64,000 bases of DNA from Bradyrhizobium rifense (GTDB lineage: Bacteria; Pseudomonadota; Alphaproteobacteria; Rhizobiales; Xanthobacteraceae), in contig NZ_VSSS01000032.1 in the NCBI RefSeq assembly GCF_008123425.1, forward strand, positions 62,001-126,000, given 5' to 3'. Numbering within the stretch: position 1 is the first letter of the stretch; the number at the start of each line of letters is the position of its first letter. Positions 41,401-50,652 of the stretch are shown here, in pieces. The notes beneath the pieces were generated by a model. The model searched no databases. It was not told where the DNA came from and worked only from the letters and a program-made list of their open reading frames with translations. The position numbers and the translations under genes are program-made.

Positions 41401-42265
41401 TCTCGCAACATCGGATGAGAGTCCGCCCCCTCGCGATCGAAGCGGCCGCGCGCTGATCTATCATGTCGTGCTGTGCCTCGCCTCGATCGCCATGCTGTAT
41501 CCGCTGTTGTGGATGCTGGCGAGTTCGTTCAAGCCGGACAGCGATATCTTTGGCAACACCTCGCTGTGGCCACACAATTTCAGCCTCGCCGCCTACTGGC
41601 GCGGCTGGTCCGGGCTGCAGGTGACGTTCGGAAAGTTCTTCCTGAACTCGCTCGTGGTGTCGCTGTGCAGCGTGGTCGGCAACGTGATGTCGTGCTCGCT
41701 CGCGGCCTACGCGTTCGCCCGACTGAAATTCCGCGGCCAAAAATTCTGGTTCGCGCTGATGCTCGGCACCCTGATGCTGCCCTATCACGTGACGTTGATC
41801 CCGCAGTACATCCTGTTCCTCAATCTCGACTGGGTCGACACCTTCCTGCCGCTGATCGTGCCGAAATTCCTGGCAGTGGACGCCTTCTTCATTTTCCTTT
41901 TGGTGCAGTTCTTCCGCTCGATCCCGCGCGAGCTTGATGAGGCCGCGATGATCGACGGCTGCGGGCCGTGGCGCATCTACTGGATCGTGATCCTGCCGCT
42001 GTCGGTGCCGGCGCTTGCTACCGCCGCGGTCTTCACTTTCATCTGGACCTGGGACGATTTCTTCGGGCCGCTGATCTATCTCAACGACATGAATTCCTAC
42101 ACCGTGCAGCTCGGATTGCGCAGCTTCGTCGATTCCACCGGCAAATCCGACTGGAGCGCCCTGTTCGCCATGTCGACACTGACGCTGCTGCCGCTGTTCG
42201 TCTTCTTCCTGCTGTTCCAGCGTTTGCTGATCGACGGCATCGCCACCACCGGGTTGAAGGGCTGA
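41393..42265 (+). CDS. carbohydrate ABC transporter permease (MalG/UgpE type)
   Basis: 290 residues. Motif EAAMIDGCGPWRIYWIVILPLSVPALAT and a FIWTWDDFFGPLIYL segment are typical of MalG-like subunits. Six membrane segments. Starts inside the end of the previous gene. Confidence 0.88.
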   Translation: MVDLATSDESPPPRDRSGRALIYHVVLCLASIAMLYPLLWMLASSFKPDSDIFGNTSLWPHNFSLAAYWRGWSGLQVTFGKFFLNSLVVSLCSVVGNVMSCSLAAYAFARLKFRGQKFWFALMLGTLMLPYHVTLIPQYILFLNLDWVDTFLPLIVPKFLAVDAFFIFLLVQFFRSIPRELDEAAMIDGCGPWRIYWIVILPLSVPALATAAVFTFIWTWDDFFGPLIYLNDMNSYTVQLGLRSFVDSTGKSDWSALFAMSTLTLLPLFVFFLLFQRLLIDGIATTGLKG

Positions 42266-42297
42266 CGGCATCAACTGCTAACCAAGGAAGAAAAGTC

Positions 42298-43305
42298 ATG
42301 AGCAAACTGCGTTTCGCCGCGATCGGCATCAATCACGCCCACATCTATGGTCAGGTCGATTGCCTGCTGCGCGCCGGCGCCGAGCTGGTCGGCTTTCATG
42401 CCGTCGAGGACGATTTGGCCCAGGCTTTCGCGGCGAAATATCCGCTAGTCCCGCGCGTGGCCGAGCGGGCGAGATTGCTCGAGGACAAGACCATCGCACT
42501 GATCCTCTCGTCCGGCATCCCCGCCGACCGCGCTCCGCTCGGCGTCGAGGTGATGCGCCACGGCAAGGACTATATGAGTGACAAGCCGGGCATGACCTCG
42601 CTGGAGCAATTGGCCGAGGTGCGCCGGGTCCAGGCCGAGACCAGGCGGATCTATTCGGTCTGCTACTCCGAGCATTTCGAGACCCGCTCCACCGTGAAAG
42701 CCGGCGAGCTGATTGCGGCCGGTGCCATCGGCAAGGTCATCAACACCGTCGGGCTCGGCCCGCACAAACTGAAAAATCTGCCGCGGCCCGATTGGTTCTA
42801 TTCGCGCGAGCGCACCGGCGGCGTCTTGACCGACATCGCCTCGCATCAATGCGAACAGTTCCTGTTTTTCGCCGACGCGCTCGATGCCAAGGTCGTCAGC
42901 GCGACCGTCGCCAACCGCGCCAATCCGGACCGGCCGGAATTGCAGGATTTCGGCGAGATGCTGCTGCGGACCGGTGATGTCACCGGCTACGTCCGCGTCG
43001 ATTGGTTCACCCCCGACGGCCTGCCCAATTGGGGCGACGGCCGGATCACCATTCTGGGCACCGAGGGCTACATGGAGCTGCGCAAATATATCGACGTCGC
43101 CGGGCAGCCCGGCATCGACCATCTCATCATGGTCGACCGCAAGGGTGTCCACCGGATCGACTGTTCCAATGTCGAATTGCCCTATGGCCGCCAGCTCATC
43201 GCCGACGTGCTCGATCGCACTGAGAGTGCAATTCCGCAGGCGCGCTGCTTCAAAGCCATGGAGCTGGCGCTCACCGCGCAGGCGATGGCGGAAGGAAGAG
43301 CGTAA
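42298..43305 (+). CDS. Gfo/Idh/MocA family dehydrogenase (first)
   Basis: 335 residues from ATG 42298 (GGAAGAAAAG upstream). N-terminal Rossmann segment (FAAIGINHAHIYGQVDCLLRAGAELVGF) and the C-terminal Gfo/Idh domain (GVLTDIASHQCEQFLFFAD). KPGMTSLEQL takes the place of the usual EKP motif (DKPG). It uses NAD(P) to oxidise or reduce a sugar or polyol. Followed three bases later by a second member of the family. Confidence 0.85.
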   Translation: MSKLRFAAIGINHAHIYGQVDCLLRAGAELVGFHAVEDDLAQAFAAKYPLVPRVAERARLLEDKTIALILSSGIPADRAPLGVEVMRHGKDYMSDKPGMTSLEQLAEVRRVQAETRRIYSVCYSEHFETRSTVKAGELIAAGAIGKVINTVGLGPHKLKNLPRPDWFYSRERTGGVLTDIASHQCEQFLFFADALDAKVVSATVANRANPDRPELQDFGEMLLRTGDVTGYVRVDWFTPDGLPNWGDGRITILGTEGYMELRKYIDVAGQPGIDHLIMVDRKGVHRIDCSNVELPYGRQLIADVLDRTESAIPQARCFKAMELALTAQAMAEGRA

Positions 43306-43308
43306 GCC

Positions 43309-44400
43309 ATGTCGAAACTCAGGACGGTCGCCGTGATCGGCTGCGGCATCGGCCGCAGCCATATCGCCGAGGGCTATGCGCGCTTGCGCGATCGGTTCGA
43401 TGTGCAGGTGATCTGCGATCTCAGCGAGGCACGCCTTGCCACTGTCGGCGATGAATTCTCGGTGCCGCGCCGGACCACCTCGTTCGACGAGGTGCTTGCC
43501 ATGGGCGACATCGACATCGTCGATATCTGCACGCCGCCAACGCTGCACTTTCCGCAAGTCATGGCGGCGCTTGCCGCCGGCAAGCAGGTGATCTGCGAAA
43601 AGCCGCTTGTCGGCTCGCTGCATGAGATCGACCAGCTCACCGCCACTGAAGCCGGGGCGCGCGGGCGCATCATGCCGGTGTTCCAATATCGCTTCGGCAA
43701 CGGCCTGCAGAAGGCGCGGCGCATTATCGAGCTCGGCCTCGCCGGCAAGCCGTATCTCGCGACCGTCGAGACCGCCTGGCTGCGCGGCGCCAAATATTAT
43801 TCGGTGCCGTGGCGCGGCCGCTTCGAGACCGAATTGGGCGGGGCGCTGCTCACCCATGCCATCCACGCCCACGACATCCTGACCTGGCTGATGGGCGACG
43901 TCGCCTCGGTGTTTGCGCGCACCGCAACGCGCGTTAATGAAATCGAAGTCGAAGATTGCGCGGTGGCGAGCCTCGTGATGGAAAGTGGCGCGCTGGCCTC
44001 GTTGGCCGCGACGCTGGGTTCGGCCCAGGAGATCAGCCGCCTTCGGCTGTGCTTCGAGCACGTCACCTTTGAGAGCTCGCTTGCGCCTTATGCCCCCGGC
44101 GACGATCCCTGGCAGATCATCGCGACCTCGCCGGAAGCCGAGGCGCGTATCGCCAAGGCGCTCGAAGGCTTCACGTTCGTGCCGTCGCGGTTCGAAGGCT
44201 TGATGGCGACCTATCATCAGGCGCTGGAAACCAACGGGCCGTTTCCGGTGACGCTCAAGGACGCGCGGCGTTCGCTGGAGCTGATCACCGCGCTCTATCA
44301 CGCCGCAGAAACCGGCACGGCGGTGGCGCTGCCGATCGGCAAGGAGCATCCGAAATACCGCGGCTGGCGCCCGGGAGCGGCGACCGCGCCGCAGCGATGA
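43309..44400 (+). CDS. Gfo/Idh/MocA family dehydrogenase (second)
   Basis: 363 residues. Rossmann segment VAVIGCGIGRSHIAEGYARL, CEKPLVGSLHEI with the active-site Lys of the EKP motif, and GGALLTHAIHAHDILTWLMGDVASV with the conserved His pair. It is likely to act on the same imported carbohydrate as the gene before it, giving a two-step oxidation as in inositol or amino-sugar pathways (inference). Confidence 0.87.
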   Translation: MSKLRTVAVIGCGIGRSHIAEGYARLRDRFDVQVICDLSEARLATVGDEFSVPRRTTSFDEVLAMGDIDIVDICTPPTLHFPQVMAALAAGKQVICEKPLVGSLHEIDQLTATEAGARGRIMPVFQYRFGNGLQKARRIIELGLAGKPYLATVETAWLRGAKYYSVPWRGRFETELGGALLTHAIHAHDILTWLMGDVASVFARTATRVNEIEVEDCAVASLVMESGALASLAATLGSAQEISRLRLCFEHVTFESSLAPYAPGDDPWQIIATSPEAEARIAKALEGFTFVPSRFEGLMATYHQALETNGPFPVTLKDARRSLELITALYHAAETGTAVALPIGKEHPKYRGWRPGAATAPQR

Positions 44401-44505
44401 CGCGAAAGAAGATTCGCTATTTTCTGAGGCGGTCGCAGGCTATCCGTCGTCGCTTCCGCTGCGCGCCATGTATTCGCGCGGCTGCACGCGAGGCAGGGGC
44501 CGTCG

Positions 44506-45426
44506 CTATGGAGAAGCAATCCAATTGCGCAAACCGGCCACCGTCCGAAATCCGTCCGCTGCATAGCAGCGGATGGAGGGAGAGAAAGACTGCATCATCT
44601 CGGCCAGCGCATGTCCTGGACCGAGGTCCAGCACGCGATCGACCCCGAGCTCTGCGAGCGCCTCCAGCGTCGCCGCGCAGTCGATCGGGCGCGCGACCTG
44701 GCATGCGAGCTTCGCCGTCGCGTGGCTTGCGGAAAAGATGCGCTCGCCGTCGCCTCCGGCGAGCAAGACACGGTTGCTTGCGACGGGCGCGCGCGTGCTC
44801 GCCTCGATCGCCTGTTGCAGAGGCTCGCAGGCCGATTCTAGTTGCGACGTGTGCGAGGCGATCTTGACGGCGAGAAGACCGGTGCGCGCGGCGCCTTGTG
44901 TTGCCGCCTCATGGCAGAGATCGATGACATCCGGCTCGGCACCTCCGACGACGACAAGACGATCGGGGTTCCTGATTGCGATTTCGCAGCGATGCTTCGC
45001 GAGCAGGCGTTCGAGTATGGCCGGGTCGAGCCCGCGGACATAGCCAAGCCGGCCATCGGGCCCAGCCACGCTGTCCATCAGGCGCGCGCGAACAGCCGTC
45101 AGTCGCTGGGCTTCATCGGCGGTCCATATCCCAGCGATGCTCCAAGCGGTCATCTCGCCGGCGCTGTAGCCCGTGACGGCTGTCGTCTCGGTGAGGAGAT
45201 CGGCAATGCAGGCGTAGATCGTGAGGGCCGATGCGACGGTCAGGATCTGGCTGACATGGTTGACGGATAATTCGTCGGCGTTCCGCATTCTGACGAGCTT
45301 CCGCGGGTCTTCGCCGAGACACGCGCTCGCCGCGGCAAAAACGGGCTCCGCGGCAGGCTGGTCCGCGACAAGATCGAAGATCTTGTCCGAAAGCGTACCT
45401 TGTCCGCCGCAGAGCAGGGCCAGCAT
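44506..45426 (-). CDS. mdcH: malonate decarboxylase acyltransferase MdcH (malonyl-CoA:ACP transacylase-like)
   Basis: 306 residues from ATG 45426. MLALLCGGQGTLSDKIFDL and the nucleophile motif GYSAGEMTAW are the FabD-type hallmarks, with the later DLGPGHALAEM. MdcH loads malonyl onto the carrier MdcC to start the decarboxylase cycle. The start overlaps the stop of mdcB. Confidence 0.85.
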   Translation of the reverse strand: MLALLCGGQGTLSDKIFDLVADQPAAEPVFAAASACLGEDPRKLVRMRNADELSVNHVSQILTVASALTIYACIADLLTETTAVTGYSAGEMTAWSIAGIWTADEAQRLTAVRARLMDSVAGPDGRLGYVRGLDPAILERLLAKHRCEIAIRNPDRLVVVGGAEPDVIDLCHEAATQGAARTGLLAVKIASHTSQLESACEPLQQAIEASTRAPVASNRVLLAGGDGERIFSASHATAKLACQVARPIDCAATLEALAELGVDRVLDLGPGHALAEMMQSFSPSIRCYAADGFRTVAGLRNWIASP

Positions 45427-46274
45427 CAGACCTCCAGCCGATCGACGAACAGGGTCATCGCGAGCAGATCGGCGGAGCCGCCGGGGCTGAGATTGCGCGC
45501 GACGAAGGCGTGATGAATGTCGGCGGCGCGCCTGCGCCATCCCGGGGATCCGACGCCTCCGGTGGCAAGGAATGCTGAGGCGCTGGCTTGCGCGAAGTGC
45601 AATCCCTCGGACCCGCCCCGATGCAGGAGATTGGTGTCGTTGACATCGGCGATCAGCGTCATGCAGGTTTGAATACGCACGGCTTCCTCATCATGTGGCG
45701 CAAGCTTGCGCGCTGCATGCAGTGCGGGCAGGGCGAGATCATAGACCGACGGAAAGCCATGGGCGGCTTCCCCCCTGGCGCCGCCGGCGCCGTAGCGCCG
45801 CGCCGCCACCGCGCCATGGCTGCGAAGCGATACGGGGCCTGACAGGATGTCTTCGCCCCAACGCTCGGAAACCAGCCTGCCGAGAGACTTGCGGATGCCG
45901 ACGGCGTTGCGATATCCGGCCGCGGCGCAAAGCAGACCCAGTCCGAAGATCGCGCCCCGATGTGTGTTGACGCCAGAGGTCGCAGCCAACATCGCGCGCT
46001 CCGCGGCAACGCCGATGGCGCGCAACCGGTTCATGCCGGCGCCTTCGGCACCCGCGGCCGCGAGATCGCAGAAGAACGGCGTCAAGATGTTGGCGCTGCG
46101 GCACAAGAGGCCGGCGTCCATGTCGCGATGCGCGCCGTTGTCGACATGGCTGACAAGCCCCGGCTTCGGATAGGTCTCGACCTCGAGCTTCAGGCACAGC
46201 GATGCGAGATGACCGAGCTGTTCCGCATCGAGCGCGAGCCCAGGCAGTGATTGCCATCGGAGTGCAATGTTCAT
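45426..46274 (-). CDS. mdcB: triphosphoribosyl-dephospho-CoA synthase MdcB
   Basis: 282 residues. LASLCLKLEVETYPKPGLVSHVDNGAHRDMDAGLLCRSANILTPFF, the GVNTHRGAIFGLGLLCAAAGY motif and the MTLIADVNDTNLLHRGG region match the CitG/MdcB family (PF01874). It builds the triphosphoribosyl-dephospho-CoA precursor of the MdcC prosthetic group. It overlaps mdcG by 4 bp. Confidence 0.9.
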   Translation of the reverse strand: MNIALRWQSLPGLALDAEQLGHLASLCLKLEVETYPKPGLVSHVDNGAHRDMDAGLLCRSANILTPFFCDLAAAGAEGAGMNRLRAIGVAAERAMLAATSGVNTHRGAIFGLGLLCAAAGYRNAVGIRKSLGRLVSERWGEDILSGPVSLRSHGAVAARRYGAGGARGEAAHGFPSVYDLALPALHAARKLAPHDEEAVRIQTCMTLIADVNDTNLLHRGGSEGLHFAQASASAFLATGGVGSPGWRRRAADIHHAFVARNLSPGGSADLLAMTLFVDRLEV

Positions 46275-46918
46275 GACACGTAACCTGCGAGAAAGGCTGC
46301 GCGCGTCGCGCTGGTGACTCCGGTCAGGCCTTTCACAAGGACTTCGTCCTCGTCAGTGCCGGTCAGTTCTCGCCATTGAACGCCTCCTGCCGGACCGACG
46401 ATCTCACCGTCCAGCCGCATCGGCGCCTGGCTCGCAATCTCTGCGATCCCGGACGGCAGGGCTCTGGCCTGCTCGGCCGACGACAGCGTCCAGAGCAGAT
46501 CGAGGTCCGAACCATCCGTAAGATAGCGAAGCCCGGTGAGATGCTGCCAGGCCAGACTGCCGAACGTGCGCGTCTCCGGCAGAAGCTGAAGCAGCAGGTC
46601 GATCGTCTTCCGCCAGTGCGCAGGCGCCGCCCCGCCGGCATCGGCCAACAACGGCGGCGGGGCGGATGCGACGATATCGGTCGCGGCGAGCGAGACCGCA
46701 ATGCGCCGTTTGCCATGGCTCGGCGGCAGTGGCAGACCGAGCGGAATCATTCCGGCGACGTCGCTGCATGTTGGCCGGCGAACGATGAGAGGACGGCCGG
46801 CCTGCGCCCAGCCTGCGACGATCGGTTCGCTGGCGAGCTCGGGATAGCGGCCCATCGCCGCGGCCCAACCGGCGGTCGAGACCTTCACCATGCTGTGGCG
46901 CACGAGAGGCTCAACCAT
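46271..46918 (-). CDS. mdcG: phosphoribosyl-dephospho-CoA transferase MdcG
   Basis: 215 residues from ATG 46918 (MVEPLVRHSMVKVSTAGW). KRRIAVSLAATDIV and TFGSLAWQHLTGLRYLTDGSDLDLLW contain the nucleotidyltransferase GS/DxD motif that holds the metal. It attaches the prosthetic group to MdcC. Its 5' end overlaps the 3' end of mdcE by 8 bp. Confidence 0.85.
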   Translation of the reverse strand: MVEPLVRHSMVKVSTAGWAAAMGRYPELASEPIVAGWAQAGRPLIVRRPTCSDVAGMIPLGLPLPPSHGKRRIAVSLAATDIVASAPPPLLADAGGAAPAHWRKTIDLLLQLLPETRTFGSLAWQHLTGLRYLTDGSDLDLLWTLSSAEQARALPSGIAEIASQAPMRLDGEIVGPAGGVQWRELTGTDEDEVLVKGLTGVTSATRAAFLAGYVS

Positions 46919-47651
46919 GTTGCGCGTCCTGATGCGAGACCGTCGCGAGCGCGACAACGCGATCGGCGATCTCGGCCGCCTTGCGCCGGCCGCCGCGCTC
47001 GGCACCGAGCCGGCCGCGATCGTCCTGTCCTTGCGGCCGTTGCAGCACGGCGGCAAGCTGCGGCGCCAAAGGCGCATTGTTATCCCAGACGACGTGAATG
47101 CCGCCGGTCATCACCATGTTGTCGAGCCCGGGCGCGAACACCGGCGTCGCTTCGGCCTTGGCTTTCAGCACATCGATAGACAGCTTGGTGACCCGCGCCA
47201 TCGACGGCAGATCCATCACCGCCGGCTGGGCGCCGGGCAGCGCGACCAGCGTGCCGGTGGCGAGCGCCGTTGCGATGAATGCGCCGGCCGCGCTGCCGCC
47301 GTAGAGGAGACCGACGGTGCGATGCCCTTCGGCCTCGGCCAGCAGCAGCGCCTTGGCGAGATGCGACAGATATTCGCTGAGACCCAGCAGCTCGTCGCGC
47401 TTGCTCATGCGCTGGCTGGCGGAATCCACCAATACCAGGATCGGCGTGCGATCGCCCGATTTGACGATCTCGATGACGCGTCCCGCGAGCACGATTGCTT
47501 CGTCCACGCCGAGCGGCTGTCCCTGGGTGATGCCGAGCACGTGGATCGGTCCACCGTCAGGCAGGATCGCCTGGCCCGAGATCATCGCGCCGGTGGTTTC
47601 GATCCTGCTACCGTTCGGGAACAGGCTGGCCAGAATGTCATCGAGCGTCAT
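46911..47651 (-). CDS. mdcE: malonate decarboxylase gamma subunit MdcE
   Basis: 246 residues from ATG 47651 (MTLDDILASLFPNGS). VLGITQGQPLGVDEAIVLAGRVIEIVK, TPILVLVDSASQRMSKRDELLGLSEYLSHLAKALLLAE and GLLYGGSAAGAFIATALATGTLVALPGA are the carboxyltransferase-like features of MdcE. It pairs with MdcD to decarboxylate malonyl-MdcC to acetyl-MdcC. It overlaps mdcD by 14 bp. Confidence 0.9.
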   Translation of the reverse strand: MTLDDILASLFPNGSRIETTGAMISGQAILPDGGPIHVLGITQGQPLGVDEAIVLAGRVIEIVKSGDRTPILVLVDSASQRMSKRDELLGLSEYLSHLAKALLLAEAEGHRTVGLLYGGSAAGAFIATALATGTLVALPGAQPAVMDLPSMARVTKLSIDVLKAKAEATPVFAPGLDNMVMTGGIHVVWDNNAPLAPQLAAVLQRPQGQDDRGRLGAERGGRRKAAEIADRVVALATVSHQDAQHG

Positions 47652-48552
47652 CGGCGTTCTCCCTGTCGTTGGCCGCGCGAAGGAATGCGCCCGTCGGAAG
47701 TGCGGGAACATCGGACGGATCGGCGATGCCAAGCGTCCGCCAGATATCGACGGCGTCCTCGGCCTCGCCGAAACGCTGAAGCCGTCGCTCCAGGCGCGCC
47801 TGCTCGGCTTCGAGAACGGCCATGTCGCATCGTCTGCCGTCCCTGAGCGCGTCGATCGCGGCCCCACGAAAAGCCAGCGCCTCGTCGTCGACGAACGCGT
47901 CGGCGCCGCCGATGAGGTAGCGGTGCTTGCCGCCCATGGTGCGCCAGACCAGTGCGCGGTCGCGCGAGTCGAATTCCTCGATGCCCTTGTTGGTCTCGAT
48001 CACTTCGGGACCGCTGACGCTGAGCCGCCCCTGTTCGGAGATGATCAGGCGCGAGCAGGTGCCGGCGATCAGGCTGCCGCCGCCATAGCAGCCGGCGCGC
48101 CCGCCGATCAGGCCGACGACGTTGAGGCCAGCGCACCGCGCCTCGATGATCGCGCGCATGATCTCCGCGATGGCGAGCTCGCCGGCATTGGCTTCCTGAA
48201 GCCGCACGCCGCCGGTGTCGAACAGGATCAGAATGTCTTGCTTGAGCGCGAGCGCTGCGCGCAGCAGCCCGGTGAGCTTGGCGCCGTGGATTTCGCCGAA
48301 GGCGCCGCCCATGAAGCGTCCCTCCTGTGTGGCAACGAGCACCGGCGAGCCATCCAGCCGGCCGCGGCCGACGACGATGCCGTCGTCAAACTGCTCCGGC
48401 AAGTCGAAGATCGCCAGATGCGGGCTCATCTCGCGCAACTCGGGGCCGATGAATTCGGCAAAGCTGCCGGAATCGACCAGCGCGTCGATACGCTGCCGGG
48501 CGCTCGCCTCGTACCAGCTCAGCGAGATATTGTTGGCTGCGACCTCTGTCAT
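47638..48552 (-). CDS. mdcD: malonate decarboxylase beta subunit MdcD
   Basis: 304 residues. ATQEGRFMGGAFGEIHGAKLTGLLRAALALKQDILILFDTGGVRLQEANAGELAIAEIMRAI is the acyl-CoA carboxylase-type core (crotonase-like), and GLIGGRAGCYGGGSLIAGTCSRLIIS follows. With MdcE it makes the decarboxylase centre. It overlaps mdcC by 4 bp. Confidence 0.92.
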   Translation of the reverse strand: MTEVAANNISLSWYEASARQRIDALVDSGSFAEFIGPELREMSPHLAIFDLPEQFDDGIVVGRGRLDGSPVLVATQEGRFMGGAFGEIHGAKLTGLLRAALALKQDILILFDTGGVRLQEANAGELAIAEIMRAIIEARCAGLNVVGLIGGRAGCYGGGSLIAGTCSRLIISEQGRLSVSGPEVIETNKGIEEFDSRDRALVWRTMGGKHRYLIGGADAFVDDEALAFRGAAIDALRDGRRCDMAVLEAEQARLERRLQRFGEAEDAVDIWRTLGIADPSDVPALPTGAFLRAANDRENADDAR

Positions 48553-48866
48553 CTCTCCGGCTCCTCGATCTTGCGGACCCCCTGCGCGAGGCGCAGTGCG
48601 ACCGTGTCGGGCCGGGCGCCGCCGTCATTGATGGAGATGCGCAGGCCCCCGGCCGAGCGGCGAGCGACGAAGTCGCGGACCACGGCGTCCCACACCATGC
48701 CGAAGCCATGGGCCGCCGTTGCGATGTCGATGGTGCAGACATCCGCCGGGAGATTGCGTTCCAGCAGCACTTCAAGATTGCCGGAGGCGACGACGCCGAC
48801 GATCGCCTGCGCGCGGCTGCCGCCGGCAGACCTGGGTGCGGTCAGTCTGAAGCTGAGCTTTTCCAT
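48549..48866 (-). CDS. mdcC: malonate decarboxylase acyl carrier protein MdcC
   Basis: 105 residues from ATG 48866 (MEKLSFRLTAPRSAGGS). The segment VGVVASGNLEVLLERNLPADVC carries the Ser used for the 2'-(5''-phosphoribosyl)-3'-dephospho-CoA group. Short, acidic and helical, as expected. It starts 12 bp after mdcA. Confidence 0.88.
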   Translation of the reverse strand: MEKLSFRLTAPRSAGGSRAQAIVGVVASGNLEVLLERNLPADVCTIDIATAAHGFGMVWDAVVRDFVARRSAGGLRISINDGGARPDTVALRLAQGVRKIEEPER

Positions 48867-48877
48867 GCAAGAACTCC

Positions 48878-50524
48878 TCACCAATTGCGGAAGCGGCTGG
48901 GCGGGCGGTAAAGGCCGCCGGAGGCCAGCATGAGATCCTTGATCGAGCGGGCCGCGAGCAGCCGCCGGTCGGCATCGAGCGGATCGATGCCGAGGTCCTC
49001 GGGGCGCCGGATCACGCCGCGCTGCCTGAGCTGCTCGACCAGCTTCGCGTCACGCGCGCGGCCGATCTCGGTGTATCCGGCAACGCCGCGGATCGCCTGC
49101 TCGCGCTCGTCCTTGCTCCGGCACATCAGGAGGTTGGCGATGCCTTCCTCGGTGACGATGTGGGTGACGTCGTCTGAGTAGACCATCACCGGGGCGAGAT
49201 CGAGCTTGAGCGCGCGCGCCAGCTCGAGCGCATCGAGCCGCTCGACGAACAGCGGCGCGTTGCGATCGCCAAAGGTCTCGCCGATCTGCACCACCAGCTT
49301 GCGGCCGCGGCGCAGCGCCGCGTCCGCGTCGGGTGCGGCCTCGGCGCCGGCCTTGAGCCAGGGCTCGCTTGGATGACGACGGCCGCGTGGATCGGAGCCC
49401 ATGTTGGGCGCGCCGCCGAAGCCGGCGATGCGGCTGGTCGTCACCGTCGAGCTGTGGCCTTCGAGATCGATCTGGAGCGTCGATCCGATGAACATGTCGC
49501 AGGCATAGAGGCCCGCCGTCTGGCAGAAGGCGCGGTTCGATCGCAGCGAGCCGTCGGGGCCGGTGAAGAACACGTCGGAACGCGCCGCGACGTAGTCCTC
49601 CATGCCGACTTCCGATCCAAAACAGTGGATCTGCTCGACCCAGCCGGATTCGATCGCGGGAATCATCGTGGGGTGCGGGTTCAGCGCGAAATGGGTGCAG
49701 ACCTTGCCCTTGAGGCCGAGCTTCTCGCCATAGGTCGGCAGCAGCAGCTCGATCGCGGCCGTATTGAAACCGATGCCATGATTGAGCCGGCGCACGCCGT
49801 AGGGCGCGTAGATGCCCTTGATGGCCAGCATCGCCGTAAGGATCTGGGTCTCGGTGATGGCGGCGGGATCGCGCGTGAACAGCGGCTCGACATAGAAGGG
49901 GCGGCCGGCCTCGACCACGAAATGCACGAGGTCGCCGGGGATGTCCACGCGCGGCACCTTGTCGACGATCTCGGTGACCTGCGCCACGACGAGGCCGTTC
50001 TTGTAGCTCGTCGCCTCGACGACGGTCGGCGTGTCCTCGGTGTTCGGCCCCGTATAGAGATTGCCGTCCTTGTCGGCGCTGACCGCCGCGATCAGTGCGA
50101 CGTTCGGCGTGAGGTCGATGAAGTAGCGCGCGAACAGCTCGAGATAGGTATGGACCGCCCCGAGCTCGATCTTGCGGCCGAACAGCATCTTCGCGATGCG
50201 CGCCGCCTGCGGGCCCGAATAGGAGAAGTCGAGCCGCCGCGCGATGCCCTTCTCGAAGATGTCGAGGTGGGACGGCAGCACCACGCCGGATTGCACCATG
50301 TGCAGGTCGTGCACGTCCTGGGGGTCGAGGTTGGCAAGCGCCGACGCGAGGATATCGGCCTGCTTCTGATTGTCGCCCTCCAGGCAGACCCGGTCGCCTG
50401 ACCGGATCACCGCCGTCAGAAACGCGCCCAGGCTCGGGATCGGGACGACCTTTCCCCTGGCGTGCTGTCGGCCGGCCGCCAGACGCTCGCCGAGTGCGGC
50501 CTTTTGCATACCCCAATCGCTCAT
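48878..50524 (-). CDS. mdcA: malonate decarboxylase alpha subunit MdcA
   Basis: 548 residues from ATG 50524 with AAGGAG upstream; the frame to 50593 crosses the promoter. The long CoA-transferase-like body (SLGAFLTAVIRSGDRVCLEGDNQKQADILASALANLDPQDVHDLHMVQSGVVLPSHLDIFEKGIARRLDFSYSGPQAARIA) is characteristic (PF16957/MdcA). It transfers the acetyl/malonyl group between malonate and MdcC. First gene of the minus-strand operon, divergent from madL. Confidence 0.92.
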   Translation of the reverse strand: MSDWGMQKAALGERLAAGRQHARGKVVPIPSLGAFLTAVIRSGDRVCLEGDNQKQADILASALANLDPQDVHDLHMVQSGVVLPSHLDIFEKGIARRLDFSYSGPQAARIAKMLFGRKIELGAVHTYLELFARYFIDLTPNVALIAAVSADKDGNLYTGPNTEDTPTVVEATSYKNGLVVAQVTEIVDKVPRVDIPGDLVHFVVEAGRPFYVEPLFTRDPAAITETQILTAMLAIKGIYAPYGVRRLNHGIGFNTAAIELLLPTYGEKLGLKGKVCTHFALNPHPTMIPAIESGWVEQIHCFGSEVGMEDYVAARSDVFFTGPDGSLRSNRAFCQTAGLYACDMFIGSTLQIDLEGHSSTVTTSRIAGFGGAPNMGSDPRGRRHPSEPWLKAGAEAAPDADAALRRGRKLVVQIGETFGDRNAPLFVERLDALELARALKLDLAPVMVYSDDVTHIVTEEGIANLLMCRSKDEREQAIRGVAGYTEIGRARDAKLVEQLRQRGVIRRPEDLGIDPLDADRRLLAARSIKDLMLASGGLYRPPSRFRNW

Positions 50525-50592
50525 TCCGGCTCCTTGGCATGCGGAGTTGGCTATTGATCGGCTTAATGTATGCGTATTGCCTTCAAAAGTCA

Positions 50593-50610
50593 ATTAGCGT
50601 ATACACTAAT
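50593..50610. promoter_or_regulatory. candidate GntR-type operator between mdcA and madL
   Basis: ATTAGCGTATACACTAAT is an imperfect 18-bp palindrome centred on GTATAC. Related cores GTATGCG (50567-50573) and CGCATACAC (50629-50637) flank it. GntR/MdcY-type regulators of malonate genes bind TATAC-centred palindromes, so this is the likely site for the GntR protein at 51914-52636. Confidence 0.6.
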
Positions 50611-50652
50611 CCATAAGCGATGGATATTCGCATACACAGGAGGGAATTTACG

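Noticed and set aside
42445..44349. Minus-strand frame of 634 residues
   Set aside because: Antisense shadow of two Gfo/Idh genes with high GC codon bias; no family match.
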